From Puccinellia tenuiflora (Eukaryota > Streptophyta > Magnoliopsida > Poales > Poaceae), in NCBI GenBank assembly GCA_012064385.1, contig QRDG01000139.1:289480-353479 (forward strand): a DNA stretch of 64,000 nucleotides. Reading direction: 5' to 3'. Of this stretch, positions 29,759-40,381 are shown piece by piece. A program made the translations under genes and the position numbers. Under the pieces are notes generated by a model, which saw only the letters and a program-made list of their open reading frames with translations, was not told where the DNA came from and did no database searches. Position 1 is the stretch's first letter, and each line of letters begins with the position of its first letter.

Positions 29759-32700
29759 CGTTTGAACTCTGTCTTTCCTAAGCCTGTATTTCCAAATCGC
29801 ATCAAGGACTGGCAGAAGTCATTCTTCTACTGCAAGGACACCTCTCCTGAAGGTGAACCCCAACTTCCCCTATTCTCTGAGGATCGCTTGGAGGCGACTC
29901 CTCTCATGAAGGCCAGGTGCTCAGAAGCCGCCCGTCCAAAAGTCGAGTCTTTGATCATCCGAATTCGGGCTCTTCTATCTCACAATCTGGAGAATATGGA
30001 TCTTGTACGATGCTGGACCACTTGGAGAATTCAGCCACTAAGTCCTAGGACTCGGCTTATTTGTACGTACACTCGCTGCGTGGGTGATGACCTCCGAATA
30101 ACGGCGAAGTTGTCTGACGGTCCTGAGCTTGGTCGACTGATCAAGAAGTTGACTAGGAAGCTAGTGAAGGACCAGGCACACTTTGGGCTCCAGCCCTTCT
30201 GCTCCACCAACCAAGCCCCTGATGTAAGTACTTTATTTGCTTTTCTTTTCATTTGCTTTTCATTATCTCACTTACTAACTCATCCTTTCTGTTTTCTTTA
30301 CAGCTAACTGACTCCTTCTGGAGGCCAGTTTGCGAAACTGAAACTGAAGCTGGGGCTGAGAAGAATAATGAGGAGGCTTCTGCTGCGGCAGAAACCATTG
30401 ATGATGACGAGTCCAGCGAAGAGTCCTCTAAGGAGGCTCCTGTTGCTGGTGATGAAGATGAAGATGAGGAGTCCTCTCCGGAGGCTCCTGTTGAAGATGT
30501 TGTTGAGGAGGAGTCCTCCCAGGAGGCTCCTATTACTGAGAAGGAACACGCGGCCTCGAGCCCTGCAACAGCCCAACCGACCTCGTCTGAGGAGTCCTCA
30601 GGCGCAAAGAGTCGCTCTCCTTCTCCCCCGGCTCCTGTGAGAAATGGATCTCGAGCAGCTGTCCCCAAGATACCCCTCTCGCGAGTCCTTGGATCAAACA
30701 GCTCCATTGCTAAACTTCAAGAATCTACGCAGAGCGTTATCGCTGCCAGGAAGAGGAAGCTGCGCTCAGACGGCCCTGCAGAGACCCCTGATCCTCTATC
30801 GGTTTCTCACCAAAGGAAATCGACTTCTCCTCCTGAGAAGGCTGACTCCTACCACTCGGGCATGTCTATGCCGTCTTCTGACTCTCAGGCCTCCTTGGAC
30901 CTTGAGACCAACACTGGGTATGACTTCTGTTCTTGCTTGTACTCATATGACTTTTGTTTTCCCTTTTCATGGATTTCATGCTGACTTCTGACTTTGTCTT
31001 ATTTCAGATCTCGACCTTATCTGAAGGTCGCCAAACTCCAAAGCATGACTGATGTAACATCAGCCCGTGGAGCCGTCCCTCCGTCGACTTGTCAGACGAT
31101 GAGCACAAGGACGGCTCCCTCTACACCTGCATCTGTAGGTGTCACAACTGCTAGAACTCCCACTGTCCCCGAGTCCCTTCCCAGGACTCGGGAGGAAACT
31201 CCACTGGTAGTCCCGTCCTCCTCTGGGACTGGGACTCCTACAATCATGCCTCAAGCACCTCCGGCTCCTCAAAAGGCGGCTCCTGCAACTCAACTGAATG
31301 ATGAGCCGGCCAAGTCCTCGATTGACTATAGCCGACTTCGGGTATCTGATGACAAATCCTTCTCTGAGGCTTGGATAGAAGCCATCGAGCTTAATGATCA
31401 AGCTGCTAGGCTGAAGGATGACGAGCAACTGGCCCTTAGGTCCCTTCAAATGATCCATAATGTAAGTTTTCTGAGTTCTAATCCTTGCATTTTCTGGTAG
31501 CCTCCTATTGCAGTAGCCCCCAAGCACCTTATCTGTGGTGACTTGTAGCTAAGATAAGTGCTTGAATCTGAACTTAATTGGTATATAGAAAAACTTTGCA
31601 CACTGTAGCCCCCAAGCACTGAGTCCTTAGCTCTACTAGGACTCGGGGCTGTTGATTTGATGACTCTTAGATTCTGGAACAAAAAACTTTTCCACGAGTA
31701 GCCCCCAAGCACCGAGTTGTCAGCCTGCGGCAACTTGGAGCTGTAAACAACTATCTTTTAACTTATAGAAAAAATTCTGCTCTGTGAGTAGCCCCCAAGC
31801 GCCAAGTTGTTAACTTGTGACGACTTGGAGCTGCAATCTTGTTAGTTATGACTTGCCTCTTTTGCATCTGGAGAAAAATTCTAACTCCTGAGTAACCCCC
31901 AAGGGCCAAGTTGTTAACTTGTGACGACTTGGAGCTCATGAGTTGTGTACCTGACCTGTAAAATCTGACTTGTGCTTTCTGACTTGTGCTTGCAGAACCT
32001 TGTCTCCAAAATGAAGAGGGACATGAAGGAGCTAGAGGACCAGTCAGCTGCTAGTGCCAGGTCTGCTCAGGCTGAAAAGCAGCACTCCCTTCAATTGGAG
32101 AAGGATCTGCAAATCCTGGCTGCTGAGCTGGAGCAGGTGAAAAAGGAGTCTGAGGCTGCCAAGAGGACTGCCCAGAAAGCTCACAATGACCTAAAAGCAG
32201 TTTTTGACACCTGTCGCAAAGGCATTGGAGCTATGTGCCAGCATATCTTTGGTAAGTTGGTGTCTTTGCTTACTCCTTCTCTGAACTTGATCTGAAGAAC
32301 TGGATACTTATACTCATTGACTTCTGTTTGCAGGGGCTGACTCCCCAAAGCTGAAATTGCCCACCAGCAAACAACTCCATGAGATGCTAGACCACTGTCA
32401 TGGGCTGCAAGAGGGAGCCCGTACTGTGGTGAAATATCTGAATGCCAAGGGCAAGTGCCCCAAAGAGCCTGAGCGCCTGGTGGATGAACTATCAAGGGCA
32501 GCAGGGTATATGCGCCTGTGGAAACAAGCTTCTTTGAGGAGAGCCTCCATCAGGATTCTTGCCTTAGCGCACAGCTACTACCCCACTATCCTGGAGCCGG
32601 CATTATTTACTATGGGGAAGCCCGAACAACATGAGGATGGCACTCCCTTCACCCAAGATGACTTCAAAGCTGAGGAGAAACTGGTGCGGCCCTATGCTTG

Positions 32701-33154
32701 TGAAATTGCCAATAAGATGGACCCTGAGGTATGGGTTCATCATTATGACTTGGAGAATCAACGGGTTGCCCCAGAGACTCCTGCGATCATAAACTTTGGC
32801 CGTCCCTCACAGGACTTAGCTGGTGCCCCTTCCGCTGCGCCGAGCTCGTCTACTCCGGCGGCTCCTATTACTGGCAACCCGGCCGGTGCAGAGCCTACTT
32901 TGAAGACTCCTGCCGCGCCCACTCCTTCAAGAGTTACAGCCGGGGACTCCCATCCTCAAGAAGAGCTGGCTAAGCATATGAGGAGCCCAAGAAGTACAGG
33001 TTTTCAAACAAAGAAAGTTGCCACTAAGACTCCTGTGAGGCCGACTTCTACTTCTGCTGCCCAAGTTAAGGACAAATCTCCAGCAAAGCAGGATTCCTCA
33101 GCTCCAGCCGAGAAGTCGACTCCTGCAAAGGATAACTCTCTAGATGACTTTTAA
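29759..33154 (+). CDS. Antisense accessory gene, outer element B: rest of exon 1 to exon 5
   Basis: Exon 1 ends at 30223 (phase 0). Intron 1 is 30224-30303 (80 bp), exon 2 is 30304-30917 (phase 2), and intron 2 is 30918-31007 (90). Exon 3 is 31008-31461 (phase 0), intron 3 is 31462-31995 (534), and exon 4 is 31996-32251 (phase 1). Intron 4 is 32252-32333 (82) and exon 5 is 32334-33154 with TAA. All introns are GT-AG, with donors GTAAGT or GTATGA. With the first part (14225-14743) the frame is open for 1,042 codons. In order: the end of the Transposase_28-like domain (NRIKDWQKSFFYCKD, RTRLICTYTRC); acidic repeats EESSPEAP/EESSQEAP; a basic ARKRKLRSD; a Ser/Pro/Thr linker; a coiled coil from KMKRDMKELEDQ; and a helical domain with a Lys/Ser/Pro tail. 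It is likely a nuclear DNA- or chromatin-associated accessory protein (inference). The biochemical role is unknown. Confidence 0.85.
31490..31960 (+). repeat. About 95-bp tandem units inside intron 3, outer copy
   Basis: Five units with GTAGCCCCCAAGC (the last GTAACCCCCAAGG) start at about 31513, 31605, 31698, 31788 and 31892. They have the same hairpin-plus-polypurine design as the inner copy. The array makes this intron six times longer than the other three. Confidence 0.88.
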
Positions 33155-33715
33155 TTTTTGTGTAATGATACGATGCTGGTGTAAAAACTCTTGGTTCTTA
33201 AACTAGCTATTCTGAGCTGTGCCAATCGGCTTGTAATGACTTGCTTGTTTGTCTGTGACATTGATATGTCTTTTATATGCAAGTCATTATTCGGTTCTTA
33301 TAACCCGTCTAATTTTTCACTGATGAATAAGTAGGCCCTGCATGACTTCTCTTACAGTTTGTGCTGACAGGCTCCTAACTTCTTATGTCCTTAGGATTCA
33401 TAAGAGCCAGAGACAAGTCATGCCTGTAGATTATTCATATTGTGCAGGCTGCATCTGACTTACCAGCGAGAAAATTAGGAAAAATTCGGCTACTGAGCCA
33501 GGTTTAAAGGTCTAAGCTTGACTTTTTCCTGAAAAGCAAGCCCCCAAGATCCTTAATGATCAAATTTAAATAATAAAGCACACTCACTGGGTGACTCGAC
33601 TAAAGAACTCATATTCAGAGAAGCCGGCTTTATTTCCTTTGATCATAATAATTTGATTACATCTAGGCATGGCTCACTGGGCTCTTTGCCTTTCAACTCA
33701 TAAAACTATTACAAT
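33155..33715. other. Convergent 3' ends of antisense gene and pol, outer element B
   Basis: A 561-bp gap between the antisense gene's TAA and the pol stop. It is clearly homologous to 22059-22647, for example in GATGAATAAGTAGGCCCTGCATGACTT. It holds the PPT-like complement AAGCAAGCCCCCAAG at about 33535-33549. Confidence 0.6.
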
Positions 33716-36700
33716 TTAGCTATAGTAAGGACGTAACTGAGCTATGTTCCATGGCCTCTTTGCCTCTGCATATGGGTCTAATGTGTGAGCTGTGCCAGCT
33801 CCTTTGCTTGCGCTTGCCGGCTCTCGTACATCCATTAGATAGTACGACCCATTGTGCAATTTCTTGCTTATAACGAACGGTCCTTCCCATGGTGGAGATA
33901 ACTTGTGCATCCCTTCCTTATTTTGGACTAGGCGAAGCACTAAGTCACCTTCCTGGAAAGTCCGAGTCCTGATTCTGCGTGCGTGATATCGCCGCAGGTC
34001 CTGCTGATAAACTGCTGATCTCTCAAGGGCTAACTCCCTTGCTTCTTCGAGTGCGTCCACCGAGTCCTGACGAGCGAGTTCATTCTCTGTCTCGACATAA
34101 TTGGCGACTCGTGGCGAGTCATGCAACAAGTCGCTGGGCAGGACGGCTTCTGCTCCATACACCATGAAGAAAGGTGTGAAACCAGTAGACCTGTTAGGAG
34201 TCGTCCTTATACTCCAAAGCACTGCTGGTAGCTCCTCAACCCAACTCCCAGCGGCTCTCAACAAGGGGACTCGTAACCAAGGTTTAATTCCCTTGAGTAA
34301 CTCCTGATTTGCTCTCTCTGCTTGTCCATTGGACTGAGGATGTGCCACTTAGGCTAAGTCGAGTCTGATGTTGTTGTCACCGCAGAACTTGGCCATCTCT
34401 CCAACTGATAAGTTGGTCCCATTATCTGTGATGATGCTGTGAGGATACCCAAAGCGTGTTGCTATCTTTTTGAAAAATCGCACTGCTAATGCTCCGTCGA
34501 CTCTGCTGACGGGCTCGACCTCTATCCACTTGGTGAACTTGTCAACCGCTACTAGCAAATGGGTCTTGTGGCGGGCGACTTTGATAAAGGACCCACCATG
34601 TCAAGCCCCCAAACTGCAAACGGCCAAGTGATAGGGATGGTTCTGAGTTCTTGTGCTGGCACGTGGTCTTGCCTTGCGTACCTTTGGCATCCATCACAAA
34701 CTCGCACTATCTTTTCTGCGTCCAGATGTGCTGTTAACCAAAAGAACCCGTGCCTGAAAGCTTTTGACACCAAGGATCTAGTGGATGCATGATGACCACA
34801 ATCACCTACATGAATTTCTTGCAGGATTTGCCTGCCTTCCTCTGGAGACACACATCTCTGGTAGACTCCAGTGACACTCCTTCTGTACAACTCGCCATCA
34901 ATGACTGTGTAGGACTTGCACCGTCTGATGAGTTGTCTCTGTTTGACTTCATCCTTTGGGAGTTCACCCCTAAGGAGATATGCAAGGTAGGGCTATGTCC
35001 ATGTTGGTATTGTCCGCACTGCTGCCACAAGCGCAGACTCCGGGTCTGGAAAGGCTAACTCCTCCTCTAAAGGTAACTTGACTGATGGATGGTGGAGTTC
35101 ATCCACAAATACGTTGGGTGGTACTTTCTCTCGACGAGAGCTGAGTCGTGATAACGCATCGGCGGCCTCGTTTTTGCGTCTGTCAATATGATCCACTTGA
35201 TAACCAGAAAAGAACCCGGCTATCTGTTCAACTGGTCTCCTGTAAGCTGCCATGTTTGCATCCTTCGAGTCCCAGGTTCCAGATACTTGCTGGGCTACAA
35301 GATCCGAGTCTCCAAGGCACCTGATACGCTTGATGTTCATCTCCTTGGCCAAACGTAGGCCATGTAGCAAAGCTTCATACTCTGCCATGTTATTTGTGCA
35401 ATCAAAATGCAACTGAAGGACATACTCCAATTTGTCTCCCTTTGGTGAAGTTAGAACGACGCCGGCTCCTGAGCCCTCTAGCTGTCTGGACCCATCGAAG
35501 TGTATCGTCCAATATTTGGTACAGGGTGAATTTGGCGAGGACGTGAAATCTGTCAAATCATTGACGAAGTCAACCAAAGCCTAAGACTTAATTGCTGTCC
35601 TTGGCTCATATGTGATATGATAAGGACCCAACTCAATTGCCCACTTGGCGACTCGCCCTGTTGCGTCTCTGTTGCGTATGATGTCAGCTAGTGGTGCTGA
35701 ACTCACCACCTTGATTGGATGCTCTTGGAAATAATGCTTAAGCTTCCTACTTGGAAGAAAAACTCCATAAACTAGCTTCTGCCATTGTGGGTACCTTTGC
35801 TTTGAATCTGTGAGGACTTCACTGATGTAGTAAACAGGTCTCTGCACTGGATACTCCTTTCCTTCTTCAGCACGTTCCACAACTACTACTGCGCTGACCA
35901 CTCTCTCATTGGCAGCCACATACAATAGCATGGGATCCTTATCCGTAGGAGCTGCAAGTACTGGAGCTGTCGATAAAGTTTTCTTCAACTCCTCAAAAGC
36001 ACGGTCGGCTTCTTCATCCCATAGGAATTTATCTAACTTCTTCAGGAGTCGATAGAGAGGACCCGCCTTCTCTCCGAGTCTTGAGATGAATTTGCTTAGG
36101 GCTACTACACAACCAGTGAGTTTCTGAACATCCTTTAGACAAGTCGGCCTCTGCAGGTTATGAATAGCCTTGATTTTCTCTGGGTTTGCTTCAATGCCTC
36201 TCTCTGAAACAATGAAACCTAGGAGTTTGCCTGCAGGGACTCCAAAAACACACTTGGAAGGATTGAGTTTCATCTTGTACTTGCGCAGATTGTTAAAGGT
36301 TTCTGTCAGGTCTGCTATCAAGGAGTCGGCTTTCTGAGACTTGATAAGCACATCATCCACATAAGCGTGAACGTTCCTTCCGATCTGTTCCTTGAAACAG
36401 TTCTGGATGCACCTCTGGTATGTGGCTCCTGCATTCTTGAGCCCAAAGGGCATTGTCATATAACAAAATGCTCCAAAGGGTGTGATGAAAGATGTCTTCA
36501 GCTCATCCTCTATCTTGAGTCTGATCTGATGGTACCCTGAATAGGCATCCAGGAAACAAAGCAACTCTGATCCAGCTGTGGAGTCAATGATCTGGTCAAT
36601 ACGAGGTAAAGCAAACGGGTCCTTAGGGCAATGCTTGTTAAGACCCGTGAAGTCGATGCACATACGCAACTCTCCTGTCTTCTTTGGCACTAGTACTGGA

Positions 36701-36750
36701 TTAGCCACCCACTCTGGGTGAAAAACTTCCTTGATGAACTCAGCGGCAAG
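33716..36750 (-). pseudogene. pol of outer element B (RT to integrase), inactivated
   Basis: This is a closely similar copy of inner pol. Reverse transcriptase starts abruptly near 36750 (AAEFIKEVFHPEW) and has CFLDAYSGYHQIR and YVDDVLIKS. RNase H, the second RNase H (FDGSRQLEGSGAG) and integrase follow. The breaks are TAG at 35581-35583, TAG at 34993-34995, a frameshift at about 34555 in the integrase core, and TAA at 34349-34351 (TCA in the inner copy). The N-terminal half of pol and all of gag are absent. Confidence 0.9.
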
Positions 36751-37309
36751 GCGGTTGAAGACGAGTCGGCTTGCAGGTGACGTCCTTGATGAAGCGGCAA
36801 AAAACACCTACAGAATAAACAATAACTGCATTAAGCTGTACTTTTAATGCAAGCTGAATAATTGTAAGGCCTAAGCCGGCAGTTTTTTCAACAAAAACAT
36901 TGGGTTGCAGATTATCTGCGATCCGCCCTTAAGTTTTCTGGCTTATGCACTTTAGCCATATTTCGTGTGTTAGCAAACCTCTAGCACATAGCGTCTGCTG
37001 GGCAACAGGGATGCAATACCAAGCTGTTTAGACCCAGAACAAGCGCCGGCCTTTGGTGCCAAAACACCTACTTAGGCGACCCAGCACATAAGCGATCAGA
37101 TGAATACTCTTAGGCGGACAAAACATTAGTTTGTAAGGCAACATGGCCAAAAAGTATCAGAAACATAACCACTAGCACGAAGCAAATTCGGGTTGACATT
37201 GATAGCTTAGAATATATGATCATTGGGAAATAAAAGATGGCATGATCTCAAAGAGCGAACCAGAATTTATTTCATGAGCATATATAATGTTAACGAAAGA
37301 ATTGCTGAA

Positions 37310-38050
37310 AACTCAGCTTTTTGATGCTCTTGACGTTGATGATGCATAAGCCGGGATGCGGCGATGAGTAGGCCGCGACGACAATTAAGCTGGATCGCGA
37401 TGACGAGTAGGCCACGATGAATCCGCCTAAACCGGACGTGGTGCAGAGGACGATGAACTCGTCAAAACCAGGGGAAGAAAAAGAAGAAAAAAAATTGATT
37501 ATTGTCGGGTTGTCACGTAAGCCGGAACAATAACGACCAATACATCGTGCCATGTCAGCAATTAAGCTGGAACGTGACGACGGGTACGCCAAAAAACGCC
37601 ATGCCGCGCCGACAAATTAAGGCGGAACGCGACAATAATTACGCCGAAAAGGCATCTTATCACATCAGCAATTAAGCTGGAACATGCTATGCCGACGATA
37701 AGTATGCCGAGAAGGCAATATGCCGTGTCGGCGATTAAGCCGGAACGCGGCGATAAGTAGTCAAAATAAACATCATGTCCTGTTAGCAATTAAGCTGGAC
37801 ACGGCGATAATTATGCCAAAAAGATGACGTGCCACGTCGGTGATTAAGCCGGAACGCGACGATAAATACACCGTTAACACATCGTGCCACGTCAGTAATT
37901 AAGCTGGAACGTGATGATGGGTACGCTGAAAAAGGCATCATGTCACGTCGACGATTAGGCCGAAACGCGACCATAATTTGATCGCTGCGAGGAACAAGCC
38001 TGATCAACATGTCAACGACGAGGTTATGGTGAAATAACGGCGACAACGAG
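37310..38050 (-). repeat. 55-bp tandem repeat with alternating monomers, element C leader
   Basis: Unit starts are at 37560, 37615, 37670, 37733, 37788, 37842, 37897 and 37953, with spacings of 55, 55, 63, 55, 54, 55 and 56 bp. From 37670 on, starts of type AATTAAGCTGG alternate with GATTAAGCCGG (last GATTAGGCCG), so the true period is a dimer of about 110 bp. Degenerate units extend left to about 37310. Confidence 0.85.
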
Positions 38051-38249
38051 CAAGCCGGAGCTGCAACGTCTGCTGCGCCGTATTGTCGAGTAGGCGATGA
38101 CGACACTTAAGCCGGATGACAGCCATGAAGTATACGCCGAAATCGTTGATCTCATGTGCGCAAGTACCAGTAGCTAAACTACCAACTGATTAACAATCAG
38201 TAGCTAGCAGTCTAGCACTAGTACGTACGCATGCAAACTCACGGCAGAA

Positions 38250-38678
38250 TTAGGAGTAGTTGCGATAAGCATGCATGGCCGGTTGCTTGCTGCAATGGTC
38301 TTCGAGGCTACTGCTTTCGATGCCGAACACAGGAGACGTGATGTCCAAATCCTGTGTGACCTCGATATATCCTGCTCTTAGATTATCTCCAAACATTGGA
38401 ATCGGAAGTTGCTCCATCTTTTCCTTTGCTTGGAGCGACAAAAGAAACCAAGTCGAACACGGCTCGAATAGCGCGTGATTACGCCGGCGACTCGGATTTG
38501 CGCTCGCGTGAGCTTTGTCGATCACGACGCCGCACACCTCATATGTAGAACCGATCGGGAAGGCTTTGCTGAAGTCGAGCCCCCGGACCCAGCGAAGGAA
38601 GAGACGGCGAGGCTGATCATGCCGAAACGAACGAAGCCAGCCACAAGCGATCTGGACGCGGCGGAGGGGACGAAGCAC
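38250..38678 (-). CDS. Unrecognised ORF in the element C leader (142 codons)
   Basis: An open frame about 90 bp downstream of the PBS in element sense. It is basic at its N-terminus (RPLRRVQIACGWLRS) and has a clearer stretch IPMFGDNLRAGYIEVTQDLD. No domain is recognised. Its position matches the N-terminal gag-region ORF of element B, but no sequence similarity is evident. It could be fortuitous. Confidence 0.3.
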   Translation of the reverse strand: MLRPLRRVQIACGWLRSFRHDQPRRLFLRWVRGLDFSKAFPIGSTYEVCGVVIDKAHASANPSRRRNHALFEPCSTWFLLSLQAKEKMEQLPIPMFGDNLRAGYIEVTQDLDITSPVFGIESSSLEDHCSKQPAMHAYRNYS

Positions 38679-38771
38679 TTGATTACGCCGGATCAGATGA
38701 GCCGGCTAGATGTGATCTTGCTGATGATGATAACGTTGATCCCGCCCGGATCGTTGCCTTGACGCCTCTCA

Positions 38772-38789
38772 CCCCACGGTGGGCGCCAA
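38772..38789 (-). other. Primer-binding site of element C
   Basis: TTGGCGCCCACCGTGGGG in element sense, one base from the LTR. It is identical to the element B site. Confidence 0.8.
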
Positions 38790-38790
38790 C

Positions 38791-39348
38791 TGTCGTGATA
38801 TTGTCGAATCTGGCCAGGATAAGGGTTCCATCCGGCTAGGTATACACGCCGACGGTAGAGAGAATATGTGGGGGGAGGAACGTAGCGGGATTCCGGTGAC
38901 GGGATTATACACAGTTTACCCAGCTTCGGATCACACGACGGTGGCGTGATCCTACGTGCTGCTATAAATCACTATAAGGCAATATCGCCGGGTTACAATG
39001 ATGTTGTGTCTATAGCCTTGATGTATGAGGCTGTGGAGATTGTCTGCCCTAAGGCGTCGCATAGGCTGGCTTATAAAGGCGGCCAGACCTAGGGCTTACA
39101 AGGAAAGTCTACCGGCATAAGGAAATAGGAGTCCTAGACTAATACGGCTTAGTTGTCTTCGTCTTGTGCACCAAGTCGGCTGGTTGCTGGGCCTCCGTCT
39201 TGACTCCTCCTTAGCCGGCTGGGCCTTCTCCTTGTGCTTCAGCATACCGGACCGCCTGTATGCCTGCCGGCAGTACCACTAGTGGGCCACCCTGGTATAC
39301 TGGAATATGTACATGTCGAAGATACCCCTATTTGGTATATCCCCGACA
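38791..39348 (-). repeat. 5' LTR of element C (558 bp)
   Basis: It has TG...CA ends. It shares only general layout with the element B LTR (TTTACCCAGCTTCGG, CTTATAAAGGCGGCC and a downstream GGGCTTACAA). It is therefore a different family, not the missing partner of 13092-13652. Confidence 0.85.
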
Positions 39349-40249
39349 CACCGTCGCCCTTAGACGTTTCTGTCACTCGTGCCCAGGAACGAAAGGGGGC
39401 ATGAACCCACTATCTAGCATAAATACTCTCTTTTGGAGATACACACTATCACTTGGCCAAAGTAACTACGAACATTGGAGAGCATGCAAGAACATAAATC
39501 AATATATAAGAATCATGCACAATCTGAACATAACTTAATAATCCATCGGATCCCAGCAAACACATCACATAGCATTACAATAATCGATCTTGATCATGTT
39601 AGGCAGCTCACAAGATCATAAGACATGAAGCACAAGAGAGAGAGAGACTACCAACTAGCTACTGCCATGGACCCGTAGTCCAAGGTGAGACTACTCACAA
39701 ATCATCCCGGAGGAAGGCATGGCGATGAAGAGCCCTCCGTGATCGATCTCCCCTCCGGCAGAGTGCCGGGATCAGCTTCAGATTGGACCCCGAACTAGGC
39801 TTTTCGGTGACAGTGCGTCGGGGTCGAGTTTCTGGAAAATAATGGCCGCCCTCGATGTTTTATGGTTTTAGTGATTTTATAGGCGTCGGAGGGGGCCGAG
39901 GCGGTGCCCAGAGGGCAGTTGCGGGCCCCACCCACGAGCCCAAGGGGGGCCACGGCCGCCACCCTCCTCTGGCCCCTGGGTGGTCCCCCAGGTCGCCCTT
40001 CGGTCTACTGGTGCCTTCTGTCGCATGAAAAATCTCCGTAAATTTCCAGCGCAATCCGACGATATTTCCTGAAGTGACTTTTCTGAAATACAAAAACAGC
40101 AAAAATAGGAAACTGGCACTGGGCATCTTGTCAATACGTTAGTCCGACAAAATGCATAAAAATGATATAATTGATAATAAAAACATGTGACAATATCACA
40201 AAACTAGCACGGATCACTCAAAAATTATAGATACGTTTGAGACGTATCA
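39349..40249 (-). repeat. Inverted, truncated Sabrina-like LTR
   Basis: The reverse complement starts TGATACGTCTCAAACG at 40249. It follows the + strand LTR at 50367 block for block, including GATGCCCAGTGCCAGTTTCC, the CCTATAAAATC TATA region and ATAGTGGGTTCATGCCCCC. It is cut at 39349 by the element C LTR after the GCGACGGTG stretch. Confidence 0.85.
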
Positions 40250-40381
40250 GATCTAAATTTAAATGGAATAGAGGCGAGCTCTAAAAGTTATCAAATTCTT
40301 GAAATAGACGGAGATTGAGAACCTTACATTCCTATTGAAATAAATAATCAAAAGTTCCTTGCTTATTGTGATGTTGGTTCT

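Larger units (their letters stand above)
13092..36750 (-). mobile_element. Outer element B: Tat-lineage Gypsy, truncated, with nested insertion
   Basis: On the minus strand the order is pol (36750 to 33716), then a 3' region with an antisense accessory gene, then the 3' LTR (13092-13652). Inner element B occupies 14744-29753. The 5' LTR, leader and gag are missing, because homology to inner element B stops at about 36750 within the N-terminal part of reverse transcriptase. Beyond that lies the 5' end of a different family (element C). Tat placement rests on the antisense gene and on a second RNase H domain in pol. Confidence 0.85.
36751..39348 (-). mobile_element. Element C: 5' LTR, PBS and leader of another Tat-type Gypsy family
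   Basis: On the minus strand, the LTR (39348 to 38791) opens TGTCGGGGATATACC and closes ATATCACGACA. One base later comes the PBS TTGGCGCCCACCGTGGGG, then about 2 kb of leader with a tandem array. No gag or pol motif is recognised. At 36750 the sequence switches directly to reverse transcriptase of outer element B in the same orientation, so 36751-39348 either truncated element B or forms a recombinant with it. Confidence 0.75.

Noticed and set aside
30249..30707. Minus-strand Ser-rich frame opposite exon 2 of the antisense gene
   Set aside because: It is the mirror of the acidic EESSPEAP repeats. Splice sites and frame conservation support the + strand.
13092..39348. Pairing the LTR at 13092 with the LTR at 38791 as one element
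   Set aside because: Lengths are similar (561 and 558 bp) and the PBS is identical to that of element B, but the LTR sequences differ almost throughout.
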